NCBI GenBank assembly: GCA_032622095.1
Contig: CP136068.1
Span: 115,991,509 to 116,055,508 of the forward strand
Source of the DNA: Siphonodentalium dalli
Taxonomy: Eukaryota; Mollusca; Scaphopoda; Gadilida; Siphonodentaliidae
Reading direction: 5' to 3'
DNA: 64,000 nucleotides
The position numbers were made by a program, and so were the translations under genes. This document shows positions 37,901 to 49,070 of the stretch, piece by piece (positions within the stretch are counted from its first letter, which is position 1; every line of letters begins with the position of its first letter). The notes beneath the pieces are model-generated. The model was given only the letters and a program-made list of their open reading frames with translations, ran no database searches and was not told the origin of the DNA.

Positions 37901-38519
37901 GTAATTATAGAGGCGGAGTGTTATACTGTCGGTACAGCACTCGGTCATCAGAAAACGATTTTATGAAGTTATAACAACAAATCCATTCATATTTCAACTT
38001 CTATGCATCACATGTGATAACTGGTGTTATATATGGCCTATGTTCGGTGCATGTGTTGTGATGTTATGACGGGATACTGACGAATAGCTGTTTGAAAAGA
38101 CTGTTCAAAGTATGTTCCAGTTTCCAGGACAAATTTGGCATATAAATAGAGCATATGGGTCCACCAATACGAAGGAAGCAACTTTTTGGTAGTTATAACA
38201 TAATTATATTCACCGTCCAACTCCGCATCGAATACCAGTCCTACGGAAACGCGTACAGATAATTACCTCCGTTCATCCACAGTCGAAATTCATTGAGAAC
38301 TTCGTATTTCGCATTATCCTTACTATAGCTTTTAAAATACTCGGTAGCACATGTATATTTTATGATTCTTACAAAATAACATGTTAGCAAGAGAACAATG
38401 ATTCACCTGCAACCTTTCATTCGACAACTATATATACACATATGTGGCTTAATTTACAGACCCTCATGAAACACTAAATGTCCTTGACTTTGGATTTATA
38501 ACAATAAGCAATATTACAA
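37901..38519. other. No gene recognised
   Basis: Nothing supportable. Confidence 0.3.
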
Positions 38520-38620
38520 ATGGATATATGATGGATATATGATGGATATATGATGGATATATGATGGATATATGATGGATATATGATGGATATATGATGG
38601 ATATATGATGGATATATGAT
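38520..38620. repeat. 11-bp minisatellite
   Basis: About nine units of ATGGATATATG, uninterrupted. Confidence 0.95.
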
Positions 38621-38639
38621 ACATAATATGATATTATCG

Positions 38640-39188
38640 ATGTATTCCTTGTATATAATGATGTCATGGATTCGGTTGTGAGCTATACATGTACATGTTA
38701 TGGTTTATATATATATTTGTCGTCAGCGCGAGTGACAATTTCCTTGACATTTCAGCTGTTCTCCCGAATATAATCTCATATAGAACTCATTTCAAACACA
38801 CAGTTAAGCCCATATACATGTAGGTATTATTTGAATCTGAATTACTCTCTGCATGAACCTAAATGTTACACGATCAAAACAGTCGTTTATGAGCTTATTT
38901 CAATGCAAACTAAGTTCATATGTGCACTATTTAATCTACCTTTTACATCGACAAGACTTACCAGATGAATGCTCGTTATATTGTGTTTTCATTGCGGCCC
39001 GCGCCATCCAACGGAATAACGGGTAAAGTCCTATAATTATGAGCTTATTTCAGAATCATTATAAGTCCAAAATGACCCTATGTGACTATTTAGGTCCTAT
39101 ATGAACCTATTTGTACGAGATATGTTGTACATTGACATGAATGATTACGTTTTATATTGAAAAGATAGCAACTAAATGCGCCACTTAC
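38640..39188. other. Intronic or 3' region with short repeated words
   Basis: 'taggttc.atatgaaccta'-type words and 'gcccgcgcc' with 'ggaataac' occur here and again at 39540-39680. No exon of the receptor was found. Confidence 0.35.
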
Positions 39189-39369
39189 CTCGGCATTTAG
39201 AAAACAATATATGGTTGCTATGAAGAATCCTTGGAAACAGATGAGGAAATATGACGTATACGTCCACACAGCGAATCCATCAACGCTCTCTGTTTTTACG
39301 TCTATCATAACGACAAAGTTAGTTATCCCGAGTAACGGAAGGAGAACTATAGCTGCTTTGGTTGCTTTC
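39189..39369 (-). CDS. Class B GPCR exon: TM6, extracellular loop 3, TM7
   Basis: The exon follows the acceptor ttttcgacag and ends before the donor GTAAGT. It starts with the third base of an Arg codon (phase 2 from the exon at 41678) and ends in phase 0. It encodes ATKAAIVLLPLLGITN (TM6, with the class B LLPLLGIT signature) and FQGFFIATIYCFLNAE (TM7 and start of helix 8). Between them, FAVWTY is a feature I recall from PDF receptors. It is the best conserved block of the gene in the window. The next exon should begin with Val in phase 0; its location is uncertain. Confidence 0.9.
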
Positions 39370-39875
39370 CTGTCGAAAAGAGTAAAGAAATCCAAATACA
39401 GTGATACTCAGCATAAAAATACACCCGATATACAGGGAATAGTGGGACGTAGTATATATTATATGTACACTGTACATGCATAATAATCCATTCCATATCG
39501 AGCCTGTTATCTTGGAACATATTAGGTTCTATACAAGCCTATTTTCGCGGTAATGTGTTTTCACTGTGGCCCGCGCCGGAATAACTGACATAAGTTCAAT
39601 ATTGGCTTATTTCATAATTAAATAAGTCCAGTATGAACCTAGTTGAATATTTAGGTTCAATATGAACATATTTTCAAGGTAATATTGGTATATCAGCAAA
39701 CAGTTCAATTGTAGATATCGGCATATTGGTCTCCATCAGCATTTGCACACAGGGGTCCGGAATATTGTTTTGTTAATCTTATTATATTATGTTTATTAAA
39801 AATAATACAATAAAATAACCAAAACATTTTTCCCGGATCCCTGTGTATTTACAATATAAGAGTGCAGCTACATCA

Positions 39876-40152
39876 GCAAACCATAACGTTACATGACTAA
39901 TTACCAAACCATAACGTTACACGACTAATTACCAAACCATAACGTTACATGACTAATTACCAAACCATAACGTTACACGACTAATTACCAAACCATAACG
40001 TTACACGACTAATTACCAAACCATAACGTTACATGACTAATTACCAAACCATAACGTTACACGACTAATTACCAAACCATAACGTTACACGACTAATTAC
40101 CAAACCATAACGTTACATGACTAATTACCAAACCATAACGTTACACGACTAA
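39876..40152. repeat. 28-bp minisatellite with three-unit order
   Basis: Ten units of 'accaaaccataacgttaca' + Y + 'gactaatt'. The variable base in successive units is T,C,T,C,C,T,C,C,T,C, so the array is built from a T-C-C trimer. It lies in a receptor intron. Confidence 0.95.
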
Positions 40153-40211
40153 ACGTCAATTAACAGAAGTTCAAGATGTACGTCGATTCAGGATGTATAA
40201 CAAATTCCATG

Positions 40212-40674
40212 CAAGCCTGAGTTTAGTGAGCCTGTCATTTGAAGAATGAGGTCCCCAGCGGGTGAATTTAGTGATGCTATCCCGCACAGCGGGCTAGCAT
40301 CACCAAACTCACCCTCTTGGGAACTCATTCTGCATGGCCTCATCTGCTATGGGAGACATAGACTCAGATTGAATTTCCCAAATGGTGAATATTGTGATGT
40401 ACACCCATTTGGAACCTCGATTATGCAATGTGTCGTCTGCAAATTATAGAGAAACTAAACTAAAAAAGAAATATAATCTATGTGAAGAAGTTTCTATAGA
40501 AATATGATAATTAAGAATTTTCCAGAGAAGATGAGGCCTAAGCAGAATGAAGTCCCCAGAAGCCTGGCAGAAGGTGAATTTAGTGATGCTAACCCGCTAT
40601 GCGGGATAGCGTCACTAAATTCGCCCTCTGGGCACCGCATTCTGCAAATGACAGGCTCACTAAACTCAGGCTTG
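40212..40674. mobile_element. hAT-like MITE with two internal hairpins
   Basis: The termini are perfectly inverted over at least 25 bp (CAAGCCTGAGTTTAGTGAGC and complement). The flanks are ATTCCATG and ATTCCAAG, an 8-bp duplication with one mismatch, which fits hAT. Near each end is a hairpin: 'gtgatgctatcccgc' with 'gcgggctagcatcac' (about 40270-40302), and 'gtgatgctaacccgc' with 'gcgggatagcgtcac' (about 40583-40616). No transposase. Confidence 0.75.
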
Positions 40675-41178
40675 ATTCCAAGTAACGAGATTGGAAGCCT
40701 TTGGTAACTTGCATTATATGCGGTGTATATAACAAAACCAGTTTCAATCGATAAATATCACATTCTCTGGTCGCATATATAACGTTCGCCGATCATTTTA
40801 TTAAACTGTTGTCCTATTGTTGGAAGTTTGGATTATTCCTCTTACTACAAGTTCCCTTCCACGCGGGACACATATCTTAGACATGCAGTTATAGTATACA
40901 TGCACTATATAGTGATAGGGGTAACGTTAAATACGTTGACAATAGCAATACAATTAAATAATGCACGTAATTGTAATTAAACCTGGCTATTGTAACGTTT
41001 TATGTACAGCATATAAGACCTGCATTTCTTTCAAATCATGCACATGTGTATCATACAATCAGGCAGCTGATAGTAACAGGTTGCGAAAACAGATTTTCAC
41101 TCGAGAATCGACCACGTAGAGCACCGTATATCGTTAGACTCCATCACAATCTATCACAACAAAACCATAATCAGAAAT
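40675..41178. other. Intron sequence, no feature recognised
   Basis: AT-rich, within the receptor intron between 39369 and 41678. Confidence 0.35.
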
Positions 41179-41357
41179 GGTAACGCCACCAAGATCATAT
41201 TATTACACATAAATATAAATTATAACAACACCTTTTACCGCATTCGGGGTAGCACTACAGCTTTTAATGCGACCCAAAAAACAATTATCTATTTATAAAA
41301 CGCCCATAGAACCACAGATTTCTATAATTTGTAGAACAGTATACACCGGTGGCGGTA
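41179..41357. mobile_element. Family A element, short deleted copy
   Basis: The left end GGTAACGCCACC and right end GGTGGCGGTA are as at 2095-2682 but with most of the interior missing; shared internal words are 'acaattatctatttataaaa' and 'cagtatacacc'. Confidence 0.65.
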
Positions 41358-41422
41358 ATAAGTCCATTCGAAAAGTATGACAAGGTCATGTATTGCAAAT
41401 TGGCAGTAATTCGTTACTTTAA

Positions 41423-41666
41423 TCCTTGCTACACTAAATACTCATTGACGAGTAAATGTTCAGATAATAAGTTCAACAAACGACAATAGTTGAACTTATT
41501 ATCTGAACATTTCCCACTAATTACTATGAATCCTTCAGCACTTGTACTACATATTCGCCATACTGTCGTCTGCTCATTTTACTAAACACCCCTCTAAGTG
41601 AATAATAAACCATTCCAATGTATACTTTTATAACTGAGTGGGATAATCCATTCCGTAAAGAAAGGT
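41423..41666. mobile_element. TTAA MITE family C, copy abutting a splice donor
   Basis: TTAA lies at 41419-41422 and 41667-41670; ends TCCTTGCTACACTAAAT and CGTAAAGAAAGGT. It contains a 31-bp inverted repeat around 'tgttcagataataagttcaa'. Homologous to 47345-47591 and 49898-50079. On the minus strand its near flank lies seven bases after the 5' splice site of the exon ending at 41678. Confidence 0.75.
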
Positions 41667-41677
41667 TTAACACATAC

Positions 41678-41763
41678 CTGACACGTTCCGAGTCATTTGA
41701 TTGACTTTCTCTCAGTTTTGTTACAAGAACTCGCATGATATTAACCAGGAACCCGAAGTTAAT
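41678..41763 (-). CDS. Class B GPCR exon: TM5 and intracellular loop 3
   Basis: Acceptor atattgcag, donor GTATGT. Phase 0 start, phase 2 end, 28 codons plus two bases. It encodes NFGFLVNIMRVLVTKLR, the classic TM5 end and basic G-protein-coupling segment of class B receptors, followed by the polar stretch ESQSNDSERV of loop 3. It joins in frame to 42756 upstream and 39369 downstream. Confidence 0.9.
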
Positions 41764-42755
41764 CTGCAATATAGAACCTAAAATGAAGTATGTACCTTCT
41801 CAAAGGGCTAATGTACACTAAATATGACCATTTCTGGGACCATCTCCTTTTATACACAACAAAATATATGCAACAAACGAACGATGCAAACAACATGGTA
41901 ATTATAATGAAAATTAATTTATGAAATTAATTTAAAACAAATCTCTGATTATGAAGTTAAAAAATTATTATCCTTTATAACCAATGTATGCTTTAGTACT
42001 AGAACAACACCTGTTCACCCTCACAATATGAGAGATACGTTCTATTTATAAAAAACAGTGGTTTAAACAAAATAAAAAAACAACAGCTTTCAAGGCTGGT
42101 CATTGGCGAGTTTGACAGGAAATATTTACAACAAACGCACACTCTTAAAGCGAAATAGTGGCTCGGTTCGCGAAAAAATTAAAATAGCAAATGTTTGCTT
42201 TGTCGCATTCCGAGGTTTAAAATAAGTCGATATATAACGGAAAGACTTATACAAGGACTATATATCGAACAAAAACTTATCGAAGTGATAAAAATTATCG
42301 TGCCCGGGTATAAGATAAACGAATCTATAAATTATTATTGATTTTAAATCGATAATGTCTTATATAATGCTGCGATAATCAAGTTAATTTCGTTAAGAAA
42401 TTTTAGATAGAGTTACCCCCACGTAACGCTCGGAACGTACACGAGCCGTAAAATGTCCAAAATTGATTGTACGTATATTATGTCAGAAAATTCGAACTAA
42501 AATCAATATTAAATTATAGAAGCATTTCCAGACAGGGGTGTTCGATTTATTATTTTATACCCAGGAAACGATAAACAATTTCTTTTTTGAAGAGATAGAG
42601 CATCTTTAACGAGCGATTATGGTTAGAGTCTCCATGGCAAAGTAAAGGGCGTTTTCTGTTGAAAGTTGTAACAGCGAATAAATGTATGTCTCTTCGATAA
42701 GAGTTTATATTATTTTGTAGAGTCTGTGTATAAGTATTTCATCTATCATAGTTAC
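41764..42755 (-). other. Receptor intron, no feature recognised
   Basis: AT-rich intron between the ECL2 and TM5 exons. Confidence 0.5.
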
Positions 42756-42831
42756 CACAATGACGACTGCTCTAGGTCCCTCTATGATCCATACGAGGGG
42801 ATTGTGGTAGTATGTTATCATATGATCGCAT
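42756..42831 (-). CDS. Class B GPCR exon: extracellular loop 2 and start of TM5
   Basis: Acceptor ttatcgtttcag, donor GTAACT. It starts with the last base of a Glu codon and encodes 25 residues beginning CDHM, with WIIEGPRAVVIV at its end. The Cys near the start is the expected loop-2 partner of the TM3 disulfide. 'WI(I/L)EGPR' before TM5 is the form I recall for PDF and DH31/calcitonin-type receptors rather than secretin or VIP receptors. Confidence 0.88.
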
Positions 42832-43406
42832 CTGAAACGATAATAAAAATGGTTATATGTTTTATTATATGACTGTGTGTTTTTTTCAGTAAAATAAGGC
42901 AACATTTGGTGAAATTTTCCGGATTATCAGAAACCACAGTCTGGTTTTACCAATCCGATTCACACGACTCTGAACCAACATAACTATTTTCTTCTGGAAT
43001 CTGGAATCATATATTTTCATCAAAATAATAAGTAAAAATATATTGGAAACCTGCGTGGAAACTTCAACAATCTTGTAAATAAAACAGTTCAGAAAACGTA
43101 TAACTCAAATAAATTAGGTTTGTCCTTGATGAACTTATGAAACAATATTGTATTCGGAATTGAAACATCAGCATTCTTATCTTTCTTGATACATCAGAAC
43201 ATGATAATATAAAATAACCACTAACGCACCAAAGATATTGGAAACTTCAACAGTCTTGTAAACAGAAAAAGGTTCGAGAAATGTAAAACTGAAATAAATA
43301 TACTTTTCCTGATGATGTAAGTGAGACCTTTACGCCTAGACCAATGGTGACAACGGTTGATTAACATACATGTAGTTTTGCTACATGTCTGACATCGTAT
43401 ACTTAC

Positions 43407-43467
43407 TCAAGTTGATTCGTGAGCACCATCACAGTTACCCACACGGATGTTAAGATCACAGGTAAAC
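43407..43467 (-). CDS. Class B GPCR exon: TM4
   Basis: This 61-bp exon, too short to stand out as a frame of its own, was located because the phases of its neighbours require it. Acceptor atttgacag, donor GTAAGT. It completes a Gly codon (phase 1) and encodes LPVILTSVWVTVMVLTNQL, then two bases of Glu. The preceding exon ends GWG, so the junction reproduces the GWG-x-P motif at the start of TM4. Confidence 0.88.
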
Positions 43468-43495
43468 CTGTCAAATAAAACATACAGTAACTTAA

Positions 43496-43887
43496 CCCTT
43501 TACCCAACAGAAGGGCCCTGTGCCAATGCATTCTCTTATATATGCGAGTCGACCATAGGTCGCCTCGCATACATAAGAGAATGCATTGGCTTAACACATT
43601 AAAAATTATAAAATTGTTAAAGAATGTAAGAAAAAATGGTAAAAAGTGTTAAAAAATGATTTTTTTTTAGGCCAATGCATTCTCTTATATATGCGAGGCG
43701 ACCTATGGTCGACTCGCATATATAAGAGAATGCATTGGCACAGGGCATAACTATACCATCACAATGTGGTCAATGAGCCGGTTCCAATGATATCCATATG
43801 TGTATGGTTCTATTGAGACAGACCGAAGATATTTTAGGCTGTTGAAGCTTTATTTGGCCGGTTTTGGCCGGTTTGTTGGGTAAAGGG
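43496..43887. mobile_element. TTAA-type hairpin MITE, copy 3, 28 bp from a splice acceptor
   Basis: Flanks are TTAA (43492-43495) and TCAA (mutated). Termini CCCTTTACCCAACA and TGTTGGGTAAAGGG. Hairpins lie at 43522-43590 and 43671-43739. Same length (392 bp) as copy 1. It lies in the receptor intron immediately upstream, on the minus strand, of the TM4 exon that starts at 43467. Confidence 0.85.
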
Positions 43888-44370
43888 TCAAAAGTTAATA
43901 TATTTATGGCAAGTTCACAATTAGAGGATCTACACAGAATTTATTACCTCAGTGCACTAAGTTCGATTCGAGCCGAGCTTTTACGAGGCTCGAGTCGAAT
44001 TTAGTGGACGAGATTAATAAATTTCGTATATAATTGTGACGAGATTGAGATCCTTTTTATCATATAACGGCTGCATGGGGTTAAAAATAATAATATGGAT
44101 TTCCTAATCACAACCGGAGAGTAAATACACCGTCAAGAACATATGTAGTTCCATTTTAAATGTGTCTCTTCGTGTTCAGCCACCATTATCACTCATGTTT
44201 ATATCACAGTCAACACTAAATAGCCCAACACAAATTGAATATCATAATTATATTATAATTAAAATAATAATAACTTGATCGATATCACGATAATACACGT
44301 GTGTCTTACTAAAAAAAGGGAGGCCGGGTTTTTGGGGCTAATTATATGATAAAAAGTGCCCTTGACTCAC

Positions 44371-44527
44371 CCCATCCGATTATGTAGAACAGTCTGTAAT
44401 TAGGCTTGCGTGTGAATACGCTTATGGCGATCATATTGTGCAGATAGAGTCCTTCGAGAAACATCCACATGAATTTAACACTTTTAGAGTATTCCAGCAG
44501 GACGTACATTATCTGACAAAGACCTTC
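44371..44527 (-). CDS. Class B GPCR exon: TM3 and intracellular loop 2
   Basis: Acceptor ttgttttgcag, donor GTGAGT. Phase 0 start, phase 1 end. It encodes GLCQIMYVLLEY (with the conserved TM3 Cys), WMFLEGLYLHNMIA (the class B FLEGLYLHN signature), SVFTRKPNYRLF and IIGWG. This is the strongest family signature in the window. It is a typical exon size and position for class B receptors. Confidence 0.92.
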
Positions 44528-44659
44528 CTGCAAAACAAACGGAAACAGTGAAATATTTGGCGGCGTTCTTGATTGCAAACAGGTAAATATGTTTCGGGGG
44601 TGCAATTTAGTATAAATAAAAGTCCATATATAGTGTATATTTCAACACCTCGTAGACCA

Positions 44660-46398
44660 GGGGCCTATACTATAGAATACAATTTTTGTAATAGCAGGCT
44701 TATTTGAGCCGTACAGAAGGTGTCGAGTACTATGGACCACTGTAATCTAACAGCGAACGCGATTTCTTGTAAATCAGAAAAAGACGGCAAATCGAGTACT
44801 ATCGACCACCGTTCGTTGAACGCACATCTAAACATTTGTGATTTTGTCAAGGGAAATTACTCTAATGATATATGCGAATGATATGGCAATGCCTATTTGT
44901 GTCAGTTGGTGAATGATTTAGTTGATGAATAAAGATACATTATGTGTGACTAGTTTCCGATACTTGGGTTATTTTTACCACAATGGCGCACGATGAAAAG
45001 TAATTTTTTCAGTATCGCGTGGAATACTTACCATTTTCAGATGTTTTATGTTACATGTTTATTAACGGTTTGTCGAAAAAGGTCGGCAAACACACACATT
45101 GGTTGCCGTTCAAATGGCTACATCCACTTTATATAGCAATATTTCCAAGGATGGAACCTAATTTGTCTAGCTAGCTTTGTCTGGCTGAAATATTAGTGGG
45201 AACATCTAGACCTTAATAGTTGAAAAGTTTGAGGTAACATGCAGCTGGACAAATTCAACCCATGATGGGGGTGCGATGGCTGTTCTCGGACTTGGTATTT
45301 TCGACCTGTGTAAAGGATGGGTGTTCATTTGGAAATTCCAATGTGGACCAACACTCCCTCGTCCAGGGTCTCCGGGGACACCCAACCTCGATTTTAAAAC
45401 ATATATATAGCACCATCTACTTAAACTATACCTAATTCTCAGTACCTTCCATTTATACCCAACTAAGCGGCTGGATTTAGGTAAACATATGACATTTGGT
45501 TATAACCAACACGCACTACTACATTGGTAAGTTAAGGATCGGGGACCCCGATTTTTTCTAAAAATTCACTCATGCATGGAACGTTCTGTGCGGCACTATT
45601 GGCCAAATTAAATTGTTTAGACCACAAGTTGAACGCAAACTTCTTGAGCACACAAATGCCATGCGGTTCAAATATGTTACATAATGTCATGGTAAATATT
45701 TGGGGTCCACTGATTCTTAACGCAACCTAGCCTGAAATTATCAGTAACTGTTTCAACACGAAATGCCACCACCCCCGATTCACCGCGTATCCGTGTACCT
45801 TCGCACAAAGATCGTTTATATATATACGTTTGGAGCCCAAGCCCGACAACTGTAACTCTTTAATTCCATTCATAATTAAAATCTAGGCCGCTGACATGCC
45901 TATCTCCTTTCAAATCCATTGAGCGTAAACCATCTCAATGGGTTAACAATTGAGATTCCGTGACCACATTACAAACAACATGTACCCAGCTAATCGCACT
46001 CACCATTTTCCGCACGGATAATCGTCGTGAAAAATAGACCCCGCTTAGCCAGTACTTTATCATTCCGTATTGCGAATTTTTACATATTACAAAGCTGTAG
46101 CGTTCGAGTACTATGAAAACATGAACAGACGAAACTTTCAGGCCCCCTTTTTCTCCATCAAATGCAAAGATTTTCCGGTCAATTGAATCCCGGTATATAG
46201 ATGGTTCGCCAAAAAGATCATATAATGTATTTTGCATATGAGAGTTTTGGGCATATGTTGAGTTTCAATCTACAATGAAAGAAATACACTGATAGAAATA
46301 CAGTCGAATACTATAGAACACAAAATATGTATTACAAAATTAGTAAATCACAAATTAACGCTGATATTACAAAAAATGTATTCTATAGTATAGGCCCC
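44660..46398. mobile_element. Element with terminal inverted repeats in the TM2-TM3 intron
   Basis: 'ggggcctatactatagaata' at 44660 is the complement of 'tattctatagtataggcccc' ending about 46398. Secondary copies of 'gagtactat.gaccac' and 'tactatagaacac' lie internally. About 1.7 kb, no transposase recognised. The right end is included in the tandem duplication at 46377-46820. Confidence 0.55.
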
Positions 46399-46820
46399 CG
46401 GCTTGATAAAATATATGTTAGCTTTAAGTAGGAATTGCAAGCATTTCAATCGATCTCCTAAAATCGACCAAACTAAAGAACGAAATTCAGAAATTCAGTG
46501 TTATATTTGTCAGCTTTCATATTTCATGATGCATGAGTGGATTCGATTGGTGGTGTCTTGCGCAACAGCCAACGACCGATGTTGGTGGGTCTTACTAAAA
46601 TGTATTCTATAGTATAGGCCCCCGGCTTGATAAAATATATGTTAGCTTTAAGTAGGAATTGCAAGCATTTCAATCGATCTCCTAAAATCGACCAAACTAA
46701 AGAACGAAATTCAGAAATTCAGTGTTATATTTGTCAGCTTTCATATTTCATGATGCATGAGTGGATTCGATTGGTGGTGTCTTGCGCAACAGCCAACGAC
46801 CGATGTTGGTGGGTCTTACT
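46377..46820. repeat. Perfect 224-bp tandem duplication
   Basis: 46377-46600 and 46601-46820 are identical over their whole shared length by direct reading. Short identical frames in each unit are consequences of the duplication. There are no substitutions, so it is very recent or an assembly artefact. Confidence 0.9.
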
Positions 46821-46985
46821 GATTTACCAATGCTGTGAGTGGACGTCACTAGCCATTCGGGTACTTCTTGGGTTGGAATTTCCAACGTATACATCACGCT
46901 TTCCAACTGCTGAACATTTCAAACCTAGCAACAACTATGGTTGGAACATTTCCAACCGATGGCAATGTCAGTACAAATGGATTAA

Positions 46986-47335
46986 CCCTTTACCCAACAG
47001 AACGGCCCTGTGCCAATGCATTCTCTTATATATGCGAGTCGACCATAGGTCGCCTCGCATATATAAGAGAATGCATTGGCTTAACACATTAAAAATTATA
47101 TATATATTTTTTTTTTAGGCCAATGCATTCTCTGATATATGCGAGGCGACCTATGGTCGACTCGCATATATAAGAGAATGCATTGGCACAGGGCATAACT
47201 GTAACCATCACAATGTGGTCAATGAGCCGGTTCAAATGATATCCATATTTGTATGGTTTTATTGAGACAGACCAAAGATAATTTAGGCTGTTATAGCTTT
47301 ATTTGGCCGTTTTGGCCGGTTTGTTGGGTAAAGGG
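46986..47335. mobile_element. TTAA-type hairpin MITE, copy 4
   Basis: TTAA is exact at 46982-46985 and 47336-47339. Hairpins lie at 47012-47080 and 47119-47187. It is shorter than the other copies (350 bp) because the spacer between hairpins is reduced. Confidence 0.85.
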
Positions 47336-47344
47336 TTAACTTAA

Positions 47345-47591
47345 CCCTTCCTATACTAAATAATGATTGACGATTAGTTCCCATGGTAAATTTTCAGATT
47401 GTAAGTTCTACATGCATCATTTGTTGAACTTACTATCTTAACATTTTCCTGCAATAAATATGACCCCTCCTGCACTTTTATCATCTGTCGTCTGCTTAAT
47501 ATTTCTCAACACCCGTCCAGATGAATATAATAGACGAATCCAATATATAATTTTATAACTGAATGGGATAATCCATTTAGTATAGAAAGGG
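47345..47591. mobile_element. TTAA MITE family C, full copy
   Basis: Flanks TTAA (47341-47344) and TTAC. Termini CCCTTCCTATACTAAAT and ATTTAGTATAGAAAGGG. It starts 9 bp after the end of the previous hairpin MITE, so two TTAA elements of different families sit side by side. Confidence 0.8.
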
Positions 47592-47785
47592 TTACAGTTG
47601 AGATATGCATACCAGTATAAGAAAATCAATTGACAAGCATTGGTATAGTATAGTGCATGGTAATGGTCATACGTCGTGTTACAAAGCTGAAAGACAACCC
47701 ACGCTGTTGCCACATGATTAGATAACCAAATTTCCCGAGGTACCAACTCCATGATATCCTGGTTGATGGCGATGGCAGATGTGGA

Positions 47786-49070
47786 GAAAGCTAATTAAAC
47801 CACAGCAAGCATGTAGAGATAAGCATTGACATCTGTAAATAATTCACAAAAAGAACCGTGTCTTCAGTCACTTCCAACGGACAAATGTATGTTGTACCAA
47901 ATTGGAGAAGCATTCGCCATGAATTTAATACAATTGCGACTGTTCGATCGCGTTGTTGTTTTCGATGTCGGTAGCAATGACGGTGGGTGGGGGTGAACTG
48001 GTGCTCATGCACGGAGGTCTCATTAAACTCCCACATCGATGGGGAACCAGTTTATTCTGATTAATCAAACCACAGCACGCACGGGGAGATAAGCATGGAT
48101 ATTTGTGAATAATTCACAAAAAAGTACGGTTTCTTCAGTCACTTCCAACGGACAAATGTAATTGGAAAAAAAATGGAGAATATATCGTCAACACAATTCC
48201 GCCTGCTCGCGCTATCGTTTTCAATGTCGGTAGCAATGACTTCCGTGAATGGGCGGCGATGGAGAACCAGTTTATTCTCATTAATATAACCACAGCGCAC
48301 ACGGGGGTTAAACATGGCCATTCGTGAATAATTCACAAAAAAGAACGGTCTTTTCAGTCAGTTCGCGCTGTCGTTTTCGATGTCGGTAGCAATGACGGTG
48401 GATGAATGGGTGGCGACGGGGAACCAGTTATTCTGAGTAATATAACCACAGCTCAAACGGGGGTTAAACATGGCCATTCGCGAATAATTCACAAAAAAGA
48501 ACGGTCTCTTCAGTCAGTTCGCGCTGTCGTTTTCGATATCGGTAGCAATGACGCTGCGTGAATGGGCGGTGAACCGGTGCCCATGCACCGTGGTGCACAT
48601 GGGGTCTCATTAAACTCCCACATTGACGGAGAACCAGTTTATTCTCATTAATCAAACCACAGCGCACTCGGGGGTTAAACATGGCAATTCGTGAATAATT
48701 CACAAAAAAGAACAGGTATCTTCAGTCAGTTCGCGCTATCGTTTTCGATGTCCGTAGCAATGACGCTGCATGAATGGGCGGTGAACTGGCGCCCATGCAC
48801 CGTGATGCACAGGGGTATCATTAAACTCCCACGTTGACGGAAAACCAGTTTATTCTCATTAATCAAACCACAGAGCACGCGGGGGTTAAACATGGCCATT
48901 CGCGAATAATTCTCAAAAAAGGAACGGGCTCTTCAGTCAGTTCGCGTTGTTGTTTTCGATGTCGATGTCGATAGCAATGACGCTGCACGAATGGGCGGTG
49001 AACTGGTGCCTATGTACGGAGATCTCATCAAACTCCCACCTCGATGGAGATCCAGTTTATTCTGATTAAT
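47786..49070. repeat. Intronic satellite, six units of about 155-265 bp
   Basis: Each unit contains 'taat.aaaccacagc', 'gggggttaaacatggccatt', 'cg.gaataattcacaaaaaa', 'cttcagtcagttcgcgct', 'gttttcgatgtcggtagca', 'atgggcggtgaac' and 'ctcattaaactcccac'. Unit starts are near 47793, 48063, 48288, 48444, 48652 and 48864; the fourth-from-last unit lacks the 'cccatgcac' segment. Confidence 0.8.

Noticed and set aside
38270-38330. Minus-strand segment reading EVLNEFRLWMNG before a GTAATT donor, considered as helix 8
   Set aside because: No acceptor in the right phase precedes the Val codon; the sequence upstream is purine-rich.
45935-46237. Minus-strand frame with a good donor (AAAATG|GTGAGT) considered as a receptor exon
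   Set aside because: It has no TM1-like or hormone-domain-like sequence and lies between exons that already join in phase.
47438-47752. 104-residue minus-strand frame in the TM2-TM3 intron
   Set aside because: It overlaps family C element sequence, and the flanking exons are already phase-compatible without it.
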